Under the pieces are notes generated by a model. That model was not told the origin of the DNA. It saw only the letters and a list, made by a program, of their open reading frames with translations, and ran no database searches. A stretch of 64,000 nucleotides of DNA, taken from assembly GCF_019334725.1 (NCBI RefSeq), contig NZ_CP079818.1:1860001-1924000 (forward strand), given 5' to 3'. Of the stretch, positions 24,968 to 33,434 are shown in pieces. Made by a program: the position numbers and the translations under genes. Numbering within the stretch: the first letter of the stretch is position 1; each line of letters opens with the position of its first letter. This DNA is from Neisseria perflava. GTDB taxonomy: Bacteria > Pseudomonadota > Gammaproteobacteria > Burkholderiales > Neisseriaceae.

Positions 24968-25465
24968 ATGTCATCCAAATTGAAAACGACAAATATCAAA
25001 GCCATGAAAGAACTCGACAAAACCGACTTAAAAATTCTCAAGCTCCTGCAACAAAACGCACGCATCCCCATGACCGAATTGGCTGAAAAAGTCGGCCTAT
25101 CTACCACGCCGGTAACCGAACGCGTCCGCCGCTTGGAACGCGACAACCTCATCACCGGCTATCACGCCCATCTGAATCCACATGCCTTAGGTCAAAGCCT
25201 CTTGGTCTTTGTCGAACTGAAACTGCGTTCCAAATCCGGCAATATTTTTGAAGACTTCAAACGCGAAGTACTGAAGATTCCGCAAATTTTGGAATGCCAC
25301 TTGGTCTCCGGCGAATACGACTACCTCATCAAAGTCCGCCTGCCCAATATGTCCGCTTATCGCGATATGCTCGGCAATATCCTGCTGCAACTGCCGGCAG
25401 CAGCCGAAAGCCGCAGCTATGTTGTCATGGAAGAAGTCAAAGAAGAAGTAGTATTAGACATCTAA
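24968..25465 (+). CDS. lrp: Lrp/AsnC family transcriptional regulator
   Basis: About 165 aa. The first of tandem ATGs (24965) is only 2 bases after AAGG; the second (24968) has a 5-base spacing and is preferred, though the conserved part starts at MKELDKTDLKILKLLQQNARI. HTH domain residues ~20-65 (MTELAEKVGLSTTPVTERVRRLERDNLITGYHA) and a C-terminal RAM/effector domain with VSGEYDYLIKVRLPNMSAY. Senses amino acids and regulates amino-acid metabolism; alr next door is a likely target. Downstream and antisense-oriented lies an sRNA candidate, as I recall for neisserial lrp loci. Confidence 0.9.
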   Translation: MSSKLKTTNIKAMKELDKTDLKILKLLQQNARIPMTELAEKVGLSTTPVTERVRRLERDNLITGYHAHLNPHALGQSLLVFVELKLRSKSGNIFEDFKREVLKIPQILECHLVSGEYDYLIKVRLPNMSAYRDMLGNILLQLPAAAESRSYVVMEEVKEEVVLDI

Positions 25466-25480
25466 TTCCATTCAACCAAC

Positions 25481-25519
25481 AAAGGCCGTCTGAAATATTA
25501 CAACATTCAGACGGCCTTT
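25481..25519. terminator. DUS terminator of lrp
   Basis: AAAGGCCGTCTGAA faces TTCAGACGGCCTTT around 11 bases, 15 bases after the lrp stop. Confidence 0.75.
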
Positions 25520-25532
25520 GTTTTAAACAGAC

Positions 25533-25622
25533 AAAAAAAATGCACACATCCGATAGAATGTGTGCCAAGTCTACAAAGGAGAAATAGAGGAGAAAAATCA
25601 AGCTGCATCAAGCAACTCAACG
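25533..25622 (-). ncRNA. Candidate trans-acting sRNA of the NmsR / NgncR_162-163 sibling type
   Basis: A free-standing transcript of about 90 nt is predicted on the minus strand. Consensus promoter TTGACA-17-GATAAT sits just upstream (25657-25629). The 3' end is an 8-bp hairpin (GCACACAT/ATGTGTGC) followed by eight T residues (25540-25533). Between them is a single-stranded, CU-rich stretch with two TCTCC elements complementary to Shine-Dalgarno sequences, and a 5' stem-loop (TTGAGTTGCTTGATGCAGCTTGA). Size, architecture and position next to lrp match what I recall of the neisserial sibling sRNAs that repress TCA-cycle genes through Hfq. Only one copy is visible here. No ORF overlaps it meaningfully. 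Confidence 0.75.
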
Positions 25623-25628
25623 GCGCGA

Positions 25629-25657
25629 ATTATCCTAGCCTTCTACCCGACTGTCAA
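25629..25657 (-). promoter_or_regulatory. Sigma-70 promoter of the sRNA
   Basis: TTGACA at 25657-25652, GATAAT at 25634-25629, spacer exactly 17 bp; expected start near 25622. Confidence 0.85.
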
Positions 25658-25840
25658 CTGTTTTCCTATCTATTTTCAAGTATTTTGCTAAAAAACAACA
25701 AATCCGCTATTCCCCTCTTTTTCTGGCTATTTTCGCCCATATATAAAAAATTTAAGGCCGTCTGAAACACATATTGCCACTGCAGGCAAACAGCCCCATA
25801 CTCACACATCCATAGCCCATATCCGTCCCAACCCACGACC

Positions 25841-27178
25841 ATGACCACCCCACTTTCCCTTGCCGTCGTCGGCCATACCAACACAGGCAAAACCTCACTC
25901 TTACGCACGCTTTTGCGCGACAGTACCTTCGGCGAAGTGAAAAACGCACCCTCGACCACGCGCCATGTCGAAGAAGCCCTCATCAATGATGGCGACGACA
26001 GCTTGGTTTACCTCTACGACACACCCGGCCTCGAAGATGCCGGCGGCGTGTTGGACTGGCTGGAAACCCACACATCCGCACGCGATGACGGCATCGAGCG
26101 CATTCAGCAATTCCTCAGCAACCATGAAGCGCATCACGAATTCAACCAAGAGGCCAAAGTGCTGCGCCAAGTCATGCAAAGCGACATGGCCATGTATGTC
26201 ATCGATGCGCGGGAGCCCGTCCTTAACAAATACAAAGACGAGCTGACCATTTTGTCTTGGTGCGCCAAGCCCATCATGCCCGTGTTCAACTTCACCCAAA
26301 ATCAAGACCTGACCGCTTGGACCAATATGCTCGCCCGCCGCGCCCTGCATGTTTACGCCGGTTTCGATACCGTTGCGTTTGACTTTGAAGGCGAAATCCG
26401 ATTGTGGGACAACCTCGCCACCATGTTACCTAAGCGCGACATCCTCGACCGCCTCATCAATATGCGCCGGCGCGAGTGGCAACGGCTGGATACGGAAGCG
26501 CGCCGTGAAATTGCCGATTTTCTGCTGGATACCGCCGCATTTACCCAAGAAATTGCCGAAAACGACGACCCTGCCCCGACTTTGGAAGTCATGCAATCGG
26601 AAATCCGCCAACTTGAGCGACAAATGCAACAACGCCTGTTCACACTTTACCGCTTCTATCACGACGAAGTCGGCAGCGACAGCACATGGATGCCCAAAGC
26701 CTTCAAACAAGATCCGTTTGACAGCGAATTGCTCAAACATTACGGCATCCGTACCGGTACCGGCGCAACCGCAGGCGCGCTCATCGGCTTAGGCTTGGAT
26801 ATTGCCACGCTTGGCGGATCGCTTGGTTTAGGTACAGCCATTGGAGGCCTGTTGGGCGGCATTTTGCCCAATGCCCAAGACATCACCGACAAAATCAACG
26901 GCCGACAAACCCTGCATACCGATCCGGAAACCCTTACTCTGCTCGCCGCACGCGCACTGGATTTGTTGCACGTCTTGCAAACGCGCGGCCATGCGGCTCA
27001 ATCGCATATCGAGCTAAACGAACGCAAAGCGCCATGGAATGCAGCCAAATTGCCAAGCGAACTCAACAAAGCACGCAGCAACCGCAAATGGTCTTCGCTC
27101 AACACACACCAGCCCGAAGCCAGTCGTAACGAACGCGCAGCCTATGTCGCCACTTTAAGCGAGAAATTAAAAGCTTAG
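25841..27178 (+). CDS. YeeP/Era-like GTPase with DUF3482 domain
   Basis: 445 aa. N-terminal GTPase domain: Walker A GHTNTGKTSLLRTLL (residues ~11-25), switch region STTRHVEEA and Walker B LYDTPGLEDAGG. The DUF3482 region follows, with an amphipathic helical segment and a glycine-rich hydrophobic hairpin at ~310-345 (TGATAGALIGLGLDIATLGGSLGLGTAIGGLLGG) that may insert into or bind membrane. In many proteobacteria this gene sits beside a DUF2868 membrane-protein gene; here that partner lies 27 kb away at 54149. Function unknown; probably a membrane-associated GTPase. Confidence 0.85.
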   Translation: MTTPLSLAVVGHTNTGKTSLLRTLLRDSTFGEVKNAPSTTRHVEEALINDGDDSLVYLYDTPGLEDAGGVLDWLETHTSARDDGIERIQQFLSNHEAHHEFNQEAKVLRQVMQSDMAMYVIDAREPVLNKYKDELTILSWCAKPIMPVFNFTQNQDLTAWTNMLARRALHVYAGFDTVAFDFEGEIRLWDNLATMLPKRDILDRLINMRRREWQRLDTEARREIADFLLDTAAFTQEIAENDDPAPTLEVMQSEIRQLERQMQQRLFTLYRFYHDEVGSDSTWMPKAFKQDPFDSELLKHYGIRTGTGATAGALIGLGLDIATLGGSLGLGTAIGGLLGGILPNAQDITDKINGRQTLHTDPETLTLLAARALDLLHVLQTRGHAAQSHIELNERKAPWNAAKLPSELNKARSNRKWSSLNTHQPEASRNERAAYVATLSEKLKA

Positions 27179-27192
27179 AATTGCCGCATAAC

Positions 27193-27233
27193 AAAAAGGC
27201 CGTCTGAAACCCAAATGTTTCAGACGGCCTTTT
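27193..27233. terminator. DUS terminator between the GTPase and mtrE
   Basis: AAAAAGGCCGTCTGAAAC... faces ...GTTTCAGACGGCCTTTT; it closes both convergent units, including the mtrCDE operon. Confidence 0.78.
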
Positions 27234-27252
27234 AAGCTTAGCAGGCAAATAC

Positions 27253-28659
27253 TTATTCGGCAGCTTTGGTTTCGCGTTTCAAACCGCCGCCAAGTGCTTT
27301 ATACAAGTCGGCAAGGTTTTCCAGACGGGTCAGCTGATTGGCCAAAAGAGCAGTTTCTGCGCTGTAACTGCTGCGCTCGGCATCCAGCAAATCCAATGCG
27401 CTAGATACGCCATGTTTGTAGCGCAGGCTGATGAGGCGCAGGCTGTCGTTGTAGGCACGGCTTTGTTTGCTCAAAGCGGCATAGCTTTTATCCAGCTGTT
27501 CGCGTGCAACCAACGCATTGGAAACGTCTTTGAATGCGGATTGAACAGCGGCTTCATAAGCAACGATTTGTGCCTGTTGGCGCAGTTTGGCTACGTCAAG
27601 ATTGGCTTTGTTTGTGCCCCAATCAAAGATAGGCAGAGTGATGGATGGTGCAAAAGCCCAAATACCCGTGCCGCTCTTAAACAGGCCGCTCAACTCGCCG
27701 GAAGCGGTACCGACAGAACCGGTCAGGCTGATGCGCGGGAAAAACGCCGCACGTGCCGCACCGATATTGGCATTGGCTTGTTTGAGCGCGTGTTCGGCCG
27801 CACGGATATCCGGACGGTTGAGCAACAGGTCCGAACTCAAACCGGCAGGCAGTTTGGTCATTTTGAACTGTTTGTTCAAAGGCAAACCGGCAGGCAAGTC
27901 TTCAGGCAAAGGTTGATTAATCAACATAGCCAAGGAATTTCGCGCTTGCTCGCGGTTTTTTACCGCAGATGCGTAATCGGCTTTGGCCGATTCAATCAGC
28001 GCTTCCTGTTGGTGCAAATCAACGGCGGAAATCACGCCGGCCTTATGGCGTAATTGCGAGAGCTTGTAAGTCGCTTCACGGGTTTGTAATACGCGTTGTG
28101 CCAATGCCATGGTTTCTTCCGCGTAGCGTTCGTTAAAGTAGGCTTTGGCAACGGTAGAAATCAGGGTCAGATGGGCGGCATCGCGGTTTGCGGCCACATT
28201 AAAATAACCTTGCAACGCGGCTTCGCTGGTGCTGCGGACACGGCCGAAGAGGTCAAGCTCATAAGAGGCTGCGCCCAAACCCACGCTGTATTGGCTGCTA
28301 ACGCTGCCGCCACTCAAACTGCCTTGACGCGAACCTGTACCGCTGGCATTGACGGTTGGCAACAAATTATTACGCGCAATCATGTATTGCTTGCGGTAGA
28401 TTTCCGCATTCAGCGCGGCTGTACGCAAATCGGTATTGCGTTCCAATGCGATGTCGATCAGGCGGTGAAGGCGAGGATCGGCAAAGTAATCTTGCCAACC
28501 CAATTCGGCTGCACGGATACCGTCGTCAACAGTGTCGTATTTAAACGTATCGGCCACGGCAACTTGAGGCTGCTCATATTTCGGCATCATGGTACAGGCC
28601 GACAAAGCCACGGCGGCGGCAACGGCGGTCAGTACAGGTTTGAATGTAATCTTCTTCAT
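27253..28659 (-). CDS. mtrE: Outer-membrane efflux channel MtrE
   Basis: 468 aa from ATG at 28659 (MKKITFKPVLTAVAAAVALSACTMMPKYEQP), with AAGGAT 6 bases upstream; an upstream in-frame start at 28677 has no support. Lipobox LSACTM, then two TolC-type repeats with long helical hairpins (e.g. ATYKLSQLRHKAGVISAVDLHQQEA, YNDSLRLISLRYKHGVSSALDLLDAERS) and the RND-OMF signature LLNRPDIRAAEHALKQANANIGAARAAFFPRISLTGS. It forms the trimeric outer-membrane duct of the MtrCDE pump. Last gene of mtrCDE, 56 bases after mtrD with a DUS pair between. Confidence 0.95.
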   Translation of the reverse strand: MKKITFKPVLTAVAAAVALSACTMMPKYEQPQVAVADTFKYDTVDDGIRAAELGWQDYFADPRLHRLIDIALERNTDLRTAALNAEIYRKQYMIARNNLLPTVNASGTGSRQGSLSGGSVSSQYSVGLGAASYELDLFGRVRSTSEAALQGYFNVAANRDAAHLTLISTVAKAYFNERYAEETMALAQRVLQTREATYKLSQLRHKAGVISAVDLHQQEALIESAKADYASAVKNREQARNSLAMLINQPLPEDLPAGLPLNKQFKMTKLPAGLSSDLLLNRPDIRAAEHALKQANANIGAARAAFFPRISLTGSVGTASGELSGLFKSGTGIWAFAPSITLPIFDWGTNKANLDVAKLRQQAQIVAYEAAVQSAFKDVSNALVAREQLDKSYAALSKQSRAYNDSLRLISLRYKHGVSSALDLLDAERSSYSAETALLANQLTRLENLADLYKALGGGLKRETKAAE

Positions 28660-28681
28660 TTTAGAATCCTTTAGCATTTTG

Positions 28682-28711
28682 AGGCCGTCTGAAAATTTTT
28701 CAGACGGCCTT
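28682..28711. repeat. DUS inverted pair inside the mtr operon
   Basis: AGGCCGTCTGAAAA faces TTTTCAGACGGCCT between mtrD and mtrE. As a hairpin it could lower mtrE transcription relative to mtrCD without blocking it. Confidence 0.7.
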
Positions 28712-28715
28712 TGCT

Positions 28716-31700
28716 TTAGTGCTTGTCTGAATCGTGTTTACCGTCTTCAATCATGCCGGCTTCAGCGGCGTGTTTGGCGGCCATCTCATGCTCGTGTGCG
28801 GTTTCTTTAAAGAATTTGCGCACAACCACATAGAACAAAGGCACAAGGAACACAGACAGAATCGTACCGATCAACATACCCCAGACCACGGTCGTACCAA
28901 TCGCACGTTGGCTGGCGGAGCTGGCACCGCTGGCAACATAAAGCGGTACCACGCCCAAGATGAAGGCAAACGAAGTCATGATAATCGGACGGAAACGCAA
29001 GTGTGCGGCGGCAAGCGCAGCTTCAAGCGCGCTCTTGCCTTGCGCTTGCAGGTCTTTGGCAAACTCGATAATCAAAATCGCGTTTTTCGCACTCAAACCC
29101 ATCACCGTAACAAAACCGACTTGGAAGTAGATATCGTTGGCGTATGCCGGAATACTGCCCAGCAGTGCCTCAAACATGTTACGGCCGGTCACGCCCAATG
29201 CCGCGCCAATCAAGCCCAACGGAATCACAAGGATAACCGCCAACGGGATAGACCAGCTTTCGTACAAAGCAGCCAATACTAAGAATACAGCGGCAGCGGC
29301 CAATGCGTACAACACGACAGTTTGTGAGCTGCCTTTAGCCTCTTCACGAGACTGACCGCCCCATTCCAGACTGTAACCGCCGCCCATTTCATCAACCATT
29401 TGCTGCACCGCAGCCATGGCTTGACCGGAAGATACGCCATTAACAGGAGAGCCGGAAAGCTCCATTGCCGGATAACCATTGAAGCGGACGCTTTGTTCCA
29501 TACCGTTTTCCCAAGAAACAGTAGCAATGGTAGAAAGCGGTACGGCAACGCCGGATTTGTTCGGTACAGTCAGGTTCAGAATATCGGCAGGCTGCATACG
29601 GGCACTCGCATCAGCTTGTACCATCACGCGTTGCAGACGGCCTTGATTCGGGAAGTCGTTTACATAAGACGAACCCAAAGAAGAAGCCAAAGCAGTACGG
29701 ATGTCAGAGAACGAAATACCTTGTGCGGCTGCTGCGGCACGGTTGATGTCGATTTTCAACTGCGGCGCATCTTCCAAACCGCTCGCACGAACGGTACTTG
29801 GGTTAAACAAACCGCTTTTGCGCATTTTGTCAATCAACTCATTGCGCTTGGCCAATAATGCGGCATGGCCGCTGTTGTTACGGTCTTGCAGGTAAATCGT
29901 CAAGCCGGAGCCTGTACCCAATTCCATAATGGCAGGAGGCACAATCGCCAAACCGAAACCGTCTTTCAGCGTAGCCATCATCATGCCGGTCAACTTACCG
30001 GAAATAGAAGTCGCATCGCTGCCCGGAGCAGTACGTTCGCTCCAGTCTTTCAGAATGACAAAGCCCAAAGCCATGTTTTGGCCGGAACCGCTAAAACTAA
30101 AGCCGGAAACGGTAACAATGTTCTCGATCTCAGGTACAGATTTCGCCAGTTGAGTGATTTGAGCCAAAGTTGCATCGGTACGCTCTTTGGTCGCGCCGGC
30201 AGGCAGCTGTACGCTCAACATCAAGTTACCTTGGTCTTCAGTCGGCAAGAAGGAAGTCGGCAGACGCATAAACAGGAATACGCCCACAACAGTCAAACCG
30301 ATATAGACAACCATCATGCGCAAAGTCTTGCGCAAGACTTTGGCTACCCAGCCTTCGTAGCCGTGTGTCCAGTTGTCGAATTTCTTGTTAAACCAACCGA
30401 AGAAACCTTTTTTCTCTTCGTGATGACCATTCTGAATCGGCTTGAGCATGGTGGCACACAATGCCGGAGTCAGCGTCAAAGCAAGGAATGCGGAGAAGCC
30501 GATCGATGCCACCATGGTCAGGGCAAACTGTTTGTAAATGTTACCGGTTGCACCGCTAAACATTGCCAGCGGCACAAATACGGACATCAACACGGCAGTA
30601 ATACCGATCACCGCGCCGGAAATCTGACTCATCGCTTTTTTGGTTGCAGCCTTAGGCGGCAGACCTTCGCTCGCCATAATACGCTCAACGTTTTCAACGA
30701 CCACAATCGCATCATCGACCACAATACCAATTACCAATACCATCGCAAACATGGTCAATACGTTAATCGACATACCCATATATGAGATAAAGGCAAAACC
30801 GCCCAACAGGGAAATCGGCACGACAATAGTCGGAATCAGCGTATAGCGGATATTTTGCAGGAAGAGATACATCACCAAGAATACCAATACGATGGCTTCC
30901 AAAAGCGTATGGATCACTTTCTCAATCGAAATTTCCACAAATTTGGAAGTATCGTAAGGAACTTTCCAGCTCATGCCGTCTGGAAAATACTTCTGCAAAA
31001 CTGCCATTTTTTCTTTCACGGCAGTCGCCGTTGCCAAAGCGTTACCGCTGTTGGACAGCATCACTGCCATACCGGTGGTATTCACGCCGTTCAAACGTGT
31101 GGAAGTAGAATAGTCCTGCATACCCAAGCTGACTTTGGCAACGTCTTTCAGATAGACATTAGAACCATCGGTATTGGATACCAAAATGATGTTGCCAAAC
31201 TCTTCAGCCGTTCTTAATTGCCCTTCCGCAGTAACGGTCGCCGAAATGGTCTGACCTGCAGCCGCCGGCAAAGAACCGATAGAGCCTGCAGAAATTTGGA
31301 TATTTTGAGTAGCCAGTGCGTTGGTTACCGTTGCAAAAGACAGGTTGTAGTTTTGCAGTTTTTTCGGGTCAACCCAAATACGCATGGCGCGTTGCGCACC
31401 AAACAATTGTACCTGCCCTACCCCGTCGATACGCTGCAGTTCAGGAATGATATTGCGCTGGGCGTAATCGTTCATTTCCTCAATGGATTGCTTTTCAGAA
31501 GAAAGCATGACCACTTGCAAGAAGTTGGAACGCGCTTTAGATACGGTTACACCATATTGCTGTACGGTAGACGGCAATGTGGACAACACTTCCGACAATT
31601 TGTTCTGCACGTCCACCTGCGCCAAATCTTCATTGGTTTCCGGTGTAAACGTCAGACTGACGCTGCCGCTGCCGCTGGAATTGGCAGAAGTCGTCATATA

Positions 31701-31928
31701 GTCCAAACCTTCCACACCGTACATATTACGTTCGATAACGGCCAGTACACTGTCTTCCATTACCTGAGCAGAAGCGCCCGGATAAGTAGCGCGCAAAGTA
31801 ATGGTCGGTGCTGCAACGGACGGATATTGGGAAATTGGCAGTTTTTGAATGCCGAAAATACCCGCTGCGATGATAAAAATCGCAATAACCCATGCAAAGA
31901 TGGGGCGGTCAATAAAAAACTTAGACAT
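28716..31928 (-). CDS. mtrD: RND multidrug efflux pump MtrD
   Basis: 1070 aa, full length for HAE1-type RND pumps. Twelve transmembrane helices with two large periplasmic loops. Proton-relay aspartates lie in the TM4 motif VIGIVVDDAIVVVENVERIM, and family blocks such as FFIDRPIFAWVIAIFIIAAG, GLPPKAATKKAMSQISGAVIGITAVLMSVFVPLAMFSG and GLSAKNAILIIEFAKDLQ are intact. It exports hydrophobic agents, bile salts, antimicrobial peptides and macrolides, driven by the proton gradient. Starts 12 bases after mtrC. Confidence 0.97.
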   Translation of the reverse strand: MSKFFIDRPIFAWVIAIFIIAAGIFGIQKLPISQYPSVAAPTITLRATYPGASAQVMEDSVLAVIERNMYGVEGLDYMTTSANSSGSGSVSLTFTPETNEDLAQVDVQNKLSEVLSTLPSTVQQYGVTVSKARSNFLQVVMLSSEKQSIEEMNDYAQRNIIPELQRIDGVGQVQLFGAQRAMRIWVDPKKLQNYNLSFATVTNALATQNIQISAGSIGSLPAAAGQTISATVTAEGQLRTAEEFGNIILVSNTDGSNVYLKDVAKVSLGMQDYSTSTRLNGVNTTGMAVMLSNSGNALATATAVKEKMAVLQKYFPDGMSWKVPYDTSKFVEISIEKVIHTLLEAIVLVFLVMYLFLQNIRYTLIPTIVVPISLLGGFAFISYMGMSINVLTMFAMVLVIGIVVDDAIVVVENVERIMASEGLPPKAATKKAMSQISGAVIGITAVLMSVFVPLAMFSGATGNIYKQFALTMVASIGFSAFLALTLTPALCATMLKPIQNGHHEEKKGFFGWFNKKFDNWTHGYEGWVAKVLRKTLRMMVVYIGLTVVGVFLFMRLPTSFLPTEDQGNLMLSVQLPAGATKERTDATLAQITQLAKSVPEIENIVTVSGFSFSGSGQNMALGFVILKDWSERTAPGSDATSISGKLTGMMMATLKDGFGLAIVPPAIMELGTGSGLTIYLQDRNNSGHAALLAKRNELIDKMRKSGLFNPSTVRASGLEDAPQLKIDINRAAAAAQGISFSDIRTALASSLGSSYVNDFPNQGRLQRVMVQADASARMQPADILNLTVPNKSGVAVPLSTIATVSWENGMEQSVRFNGYPAMELSGSPVNGVSSGQAMAAVQQMVDEMGGGYSLEWGGQSREEAKGSSQTVVLYALAAAAVFLVLAALYESWSIPLAVILVIPLGLIGAALGVTGRNMFEALLGSIPAYANDIYFQVGFVTVMGLSAKNAILIIEFAKDLQAQGKSALEAALAAAHLRFRPIIMTSFAFILGVVPLYVASGASSASQRAIGTTVVWGMLIGTILSVFLVPLFYVVVRKFFKETAHEHEMAAKHAAEAGMIEDGKHDSDKH

Positions 31929-31939
31929 TCACGCGTTCC

Positions 31940-33208
31940 TTATTTGGCTTCAGATGCAGCTTTAGCTTCAGGCTTGGCCTCGGATGCAGCCTGGCCGTCT
32001 GAAACTGCCGGGGTTGCCGCTGCGGCGTTTGCAGGCGGCGTCCATTCTTTCGGCGTTACCTTTTTAGCACCTGACATAGCGGCAATGCTGGTACCTTCGA
32101 CAACCACTTTGTCGCCGTCTTTCAGGCCGTCTGTAATCACCCAATTAGTACCTTGCTGTTGGGCTACGGTCACGACACGCGCTTCCATTTCGCTCTTGTC
32201 ATTCACCACCATCACAGTATCTTTTGTACCGCGGGTAACTGCTTGTTGCGGCACTACAAATGCATTATCAACAGCCACTTGCTCCATCAATACGCGTACA
32301 TACAAGCCCGGCATCAAGATATTTCTGTCATTAGGAATGGCAGCGCGCAAGGTAATTTGACCGGTCGTTTCGTTAACAGTCGGATCTGCAAACAGCAGAC
32401 GGCCTTTTTCAGGGTAAACCGTACCGTCGTCAAATTTGATGTCCACTGCAATCGCGCCGTTTGCCGCCAACAATTTGCCTTCAGCAACCTGTTGACGCAG
32501 TTTCATAACCTCACTGGCAGATTGGGTAACGTTGACATACATCGGATTGGTTTGTTGGATGGTGGCCAAAACGGTGGTATCGCCGGCATTCAACAGCGTA
32601 CCTTCAGAAACTTTAGATTGACCGATAAAGCCGGAAATCGGCGCAGTAATGCGGGAGCGGTTCAGGCTGATACCGGCAGATTTGATAGCTGCTTGTGCAG
32701 ATTTGACGCCTGCCTCGGCTGAGCGCTTGGCGGTTACGGCTGCATCATATTCCTGTTGGCTGATGGCATCGGCGGCAACCAGCGGTTTGTAGCGGGCCAA
32801 GTCGGCATTCGCTTTGGCCAAAGTCGCTTGCGCACTCGCCAACTGGGCGCGTGCGCTTTCTAAGTTTGCTTCATAAGTCGAGCTGTCGATTTGGTATAAA
32901 GGCTGACCGGCTTGCACATAGCTGCCCTCTTGGAATAGGCGTTTTTGCAAAATACCGCCGACTTGGGCGCGAACTTCAGCAGTACGCAATGATTCCAGAC
33001 GGCCCGGCAACTCGGTTGTCAATGCAACGGTTTCCGGATGCACGGTAACCACGCGGACTTCAGGGGCAGGTTGATTTTGCTGTTGCTGACTGCCTTGCGC
33101 CTGTTGGCCGGCTGCCTTCTCATCGCCTTTGCCGCAAGCAGAAAGCGCCAATGCAGTAGCCGCCGCAATCGATACGACACGCATCATTTTAGAAGCATAA
33201 AGAGCCAT
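31940..33208 (-). CDS. mtrC: Membrane-fusion lipoprotein MtrC
   Basis: 422 aa. Signal peptide with lipobox LALSACGK (lipidated Cys ~25), a Gln-rich linker, split biotinyl/lipoyl-like and alpha-hairpin domains (AELARA-type helical hairpin around 95-165: ANLESARAQLASAQATLAKANADLARYKPL) and beta-barrel domain. It bridges MtrD and MtrE in the periplasm. C-terminal tail is low complexity (Ala/Lys/Glu repeats, partly encoded across a DUS-like sequence AGCCTGGCCGTCTGAA near 31992). First gene of the operon; the promoter lies at 33316-33343. Confidence 0.95.
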   Translation of the reverse strand: MALYASKMMRVVSIAAATALALSACGKGDEKAAGQQAQGSQQQQNQPAPEVRVVTVHPETVALTTELPGRLESLRTAEVRAQVGGILQKRLFQEGSYVQAGQPLYQIDSSTYEANLESARAQLASAQATLAKANADLARYKPLVAADAISQQEYDAAVTAKRSAEAGVKSAQAAIKSAGISLNRSRITAPISGFIGQSKVSEGTLLNAGDTTVLATIQQTNPMYVNVTQSASEVMKLRQQVAEGKLLAANGAIAVDIKFDDGTVYPEKGRLLFADPTVNETTGQITLRAAIPNDRNILMPGLYVRVLMEQVAVDNAFVVPQQAVTRGTKDTVMVVNDKSEMEARVVTVAQQQGTNWVITDGLKDGDKVVVEGTSIAAMSGAKKVTPKEWTPPANAAAATPAVSDGQAASEAKPEAKAASEAK

Positions 33209-33315
33209 AATTTTCCTATCTCTATGATAAATAAGGGTTTGACTAATTAAAAATTGATTACTTTAATCTCATATTTCGCAAACAGAAATTGCCTGCTTTT
33301 ATGAAAAACAGGCTG

Positions 33316-33343
33316 ATTATATAGTGTTGAGAAACACTATCAA
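33316..33343 (-). promoter_or_regulatory. mtrCDE promoter with an operator-like palindrome in the spacer
   Basis: Minus strand: TTGATA (33343-33338), 16-bp spacer, TATAAT (33321-33316). The spacer contains an inverted repeat ATAGTGTT/AACACTAT (33321-33328, 33333-33340) that overlaps both hexamers. MtrR or another regulator bound there would occlude RNA polymerase. In gonococci the mtrR/mtrC region also carries a spacer inverted repeat that governs expression. Confidence 0.7.
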
Positions 33344-33370
33344 GTATTGAATTAAATTATACATACATTC

Positions 33371-33399
33371 TTGCATTTTCAGAAGTAATTTTTTATAAT
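33371..33399 (+). promoter_or_regulatory. mtrR promoter
   Basis: TTGCAT (33371-33376), 17-bp spacer and TATAAT (33394-33399), 35 bases before the mtrR start codon; divergent from the mtrC promoter and about 30 bp away from it. Confidence 0.7.
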
Positions 33400-33434
33400 C
33401 CGAACCATAAATTTACATTCCCCACAAAACAACT

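Larger units (their letters stand above)
25466..25840. other. Intergenic region lrp / DUF3482 GTPase
   Basis: 375 bp. Contains the lrp DUS terminator, the sRNA and its promoter, then an AT-rich stretch and a single AGGCCGTCTGAA at 25755-25766. A second sRNA copy, as found in pathogenic species, is not seen. Confidence 0.7.

Noticed and set aside
29865..32360. Long plus-strand frames (e.g. 306 and 380 codons) over mtrD and mtrC
   Set aside because: Complementary shadows of real efflux genes; His/Arg/Gln-rich composition without recognisable domains.
33321..33340. Possible Correia (CREE) terminal repeat TATAGTG near mtrC
   Set aside because: Only seven bases agree and the rest of the ~26-bp Correia terminal repeat is missing; the repeat is better explained as operator/promoter palindrome. 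No Correia element was seen elsewhere in the window.
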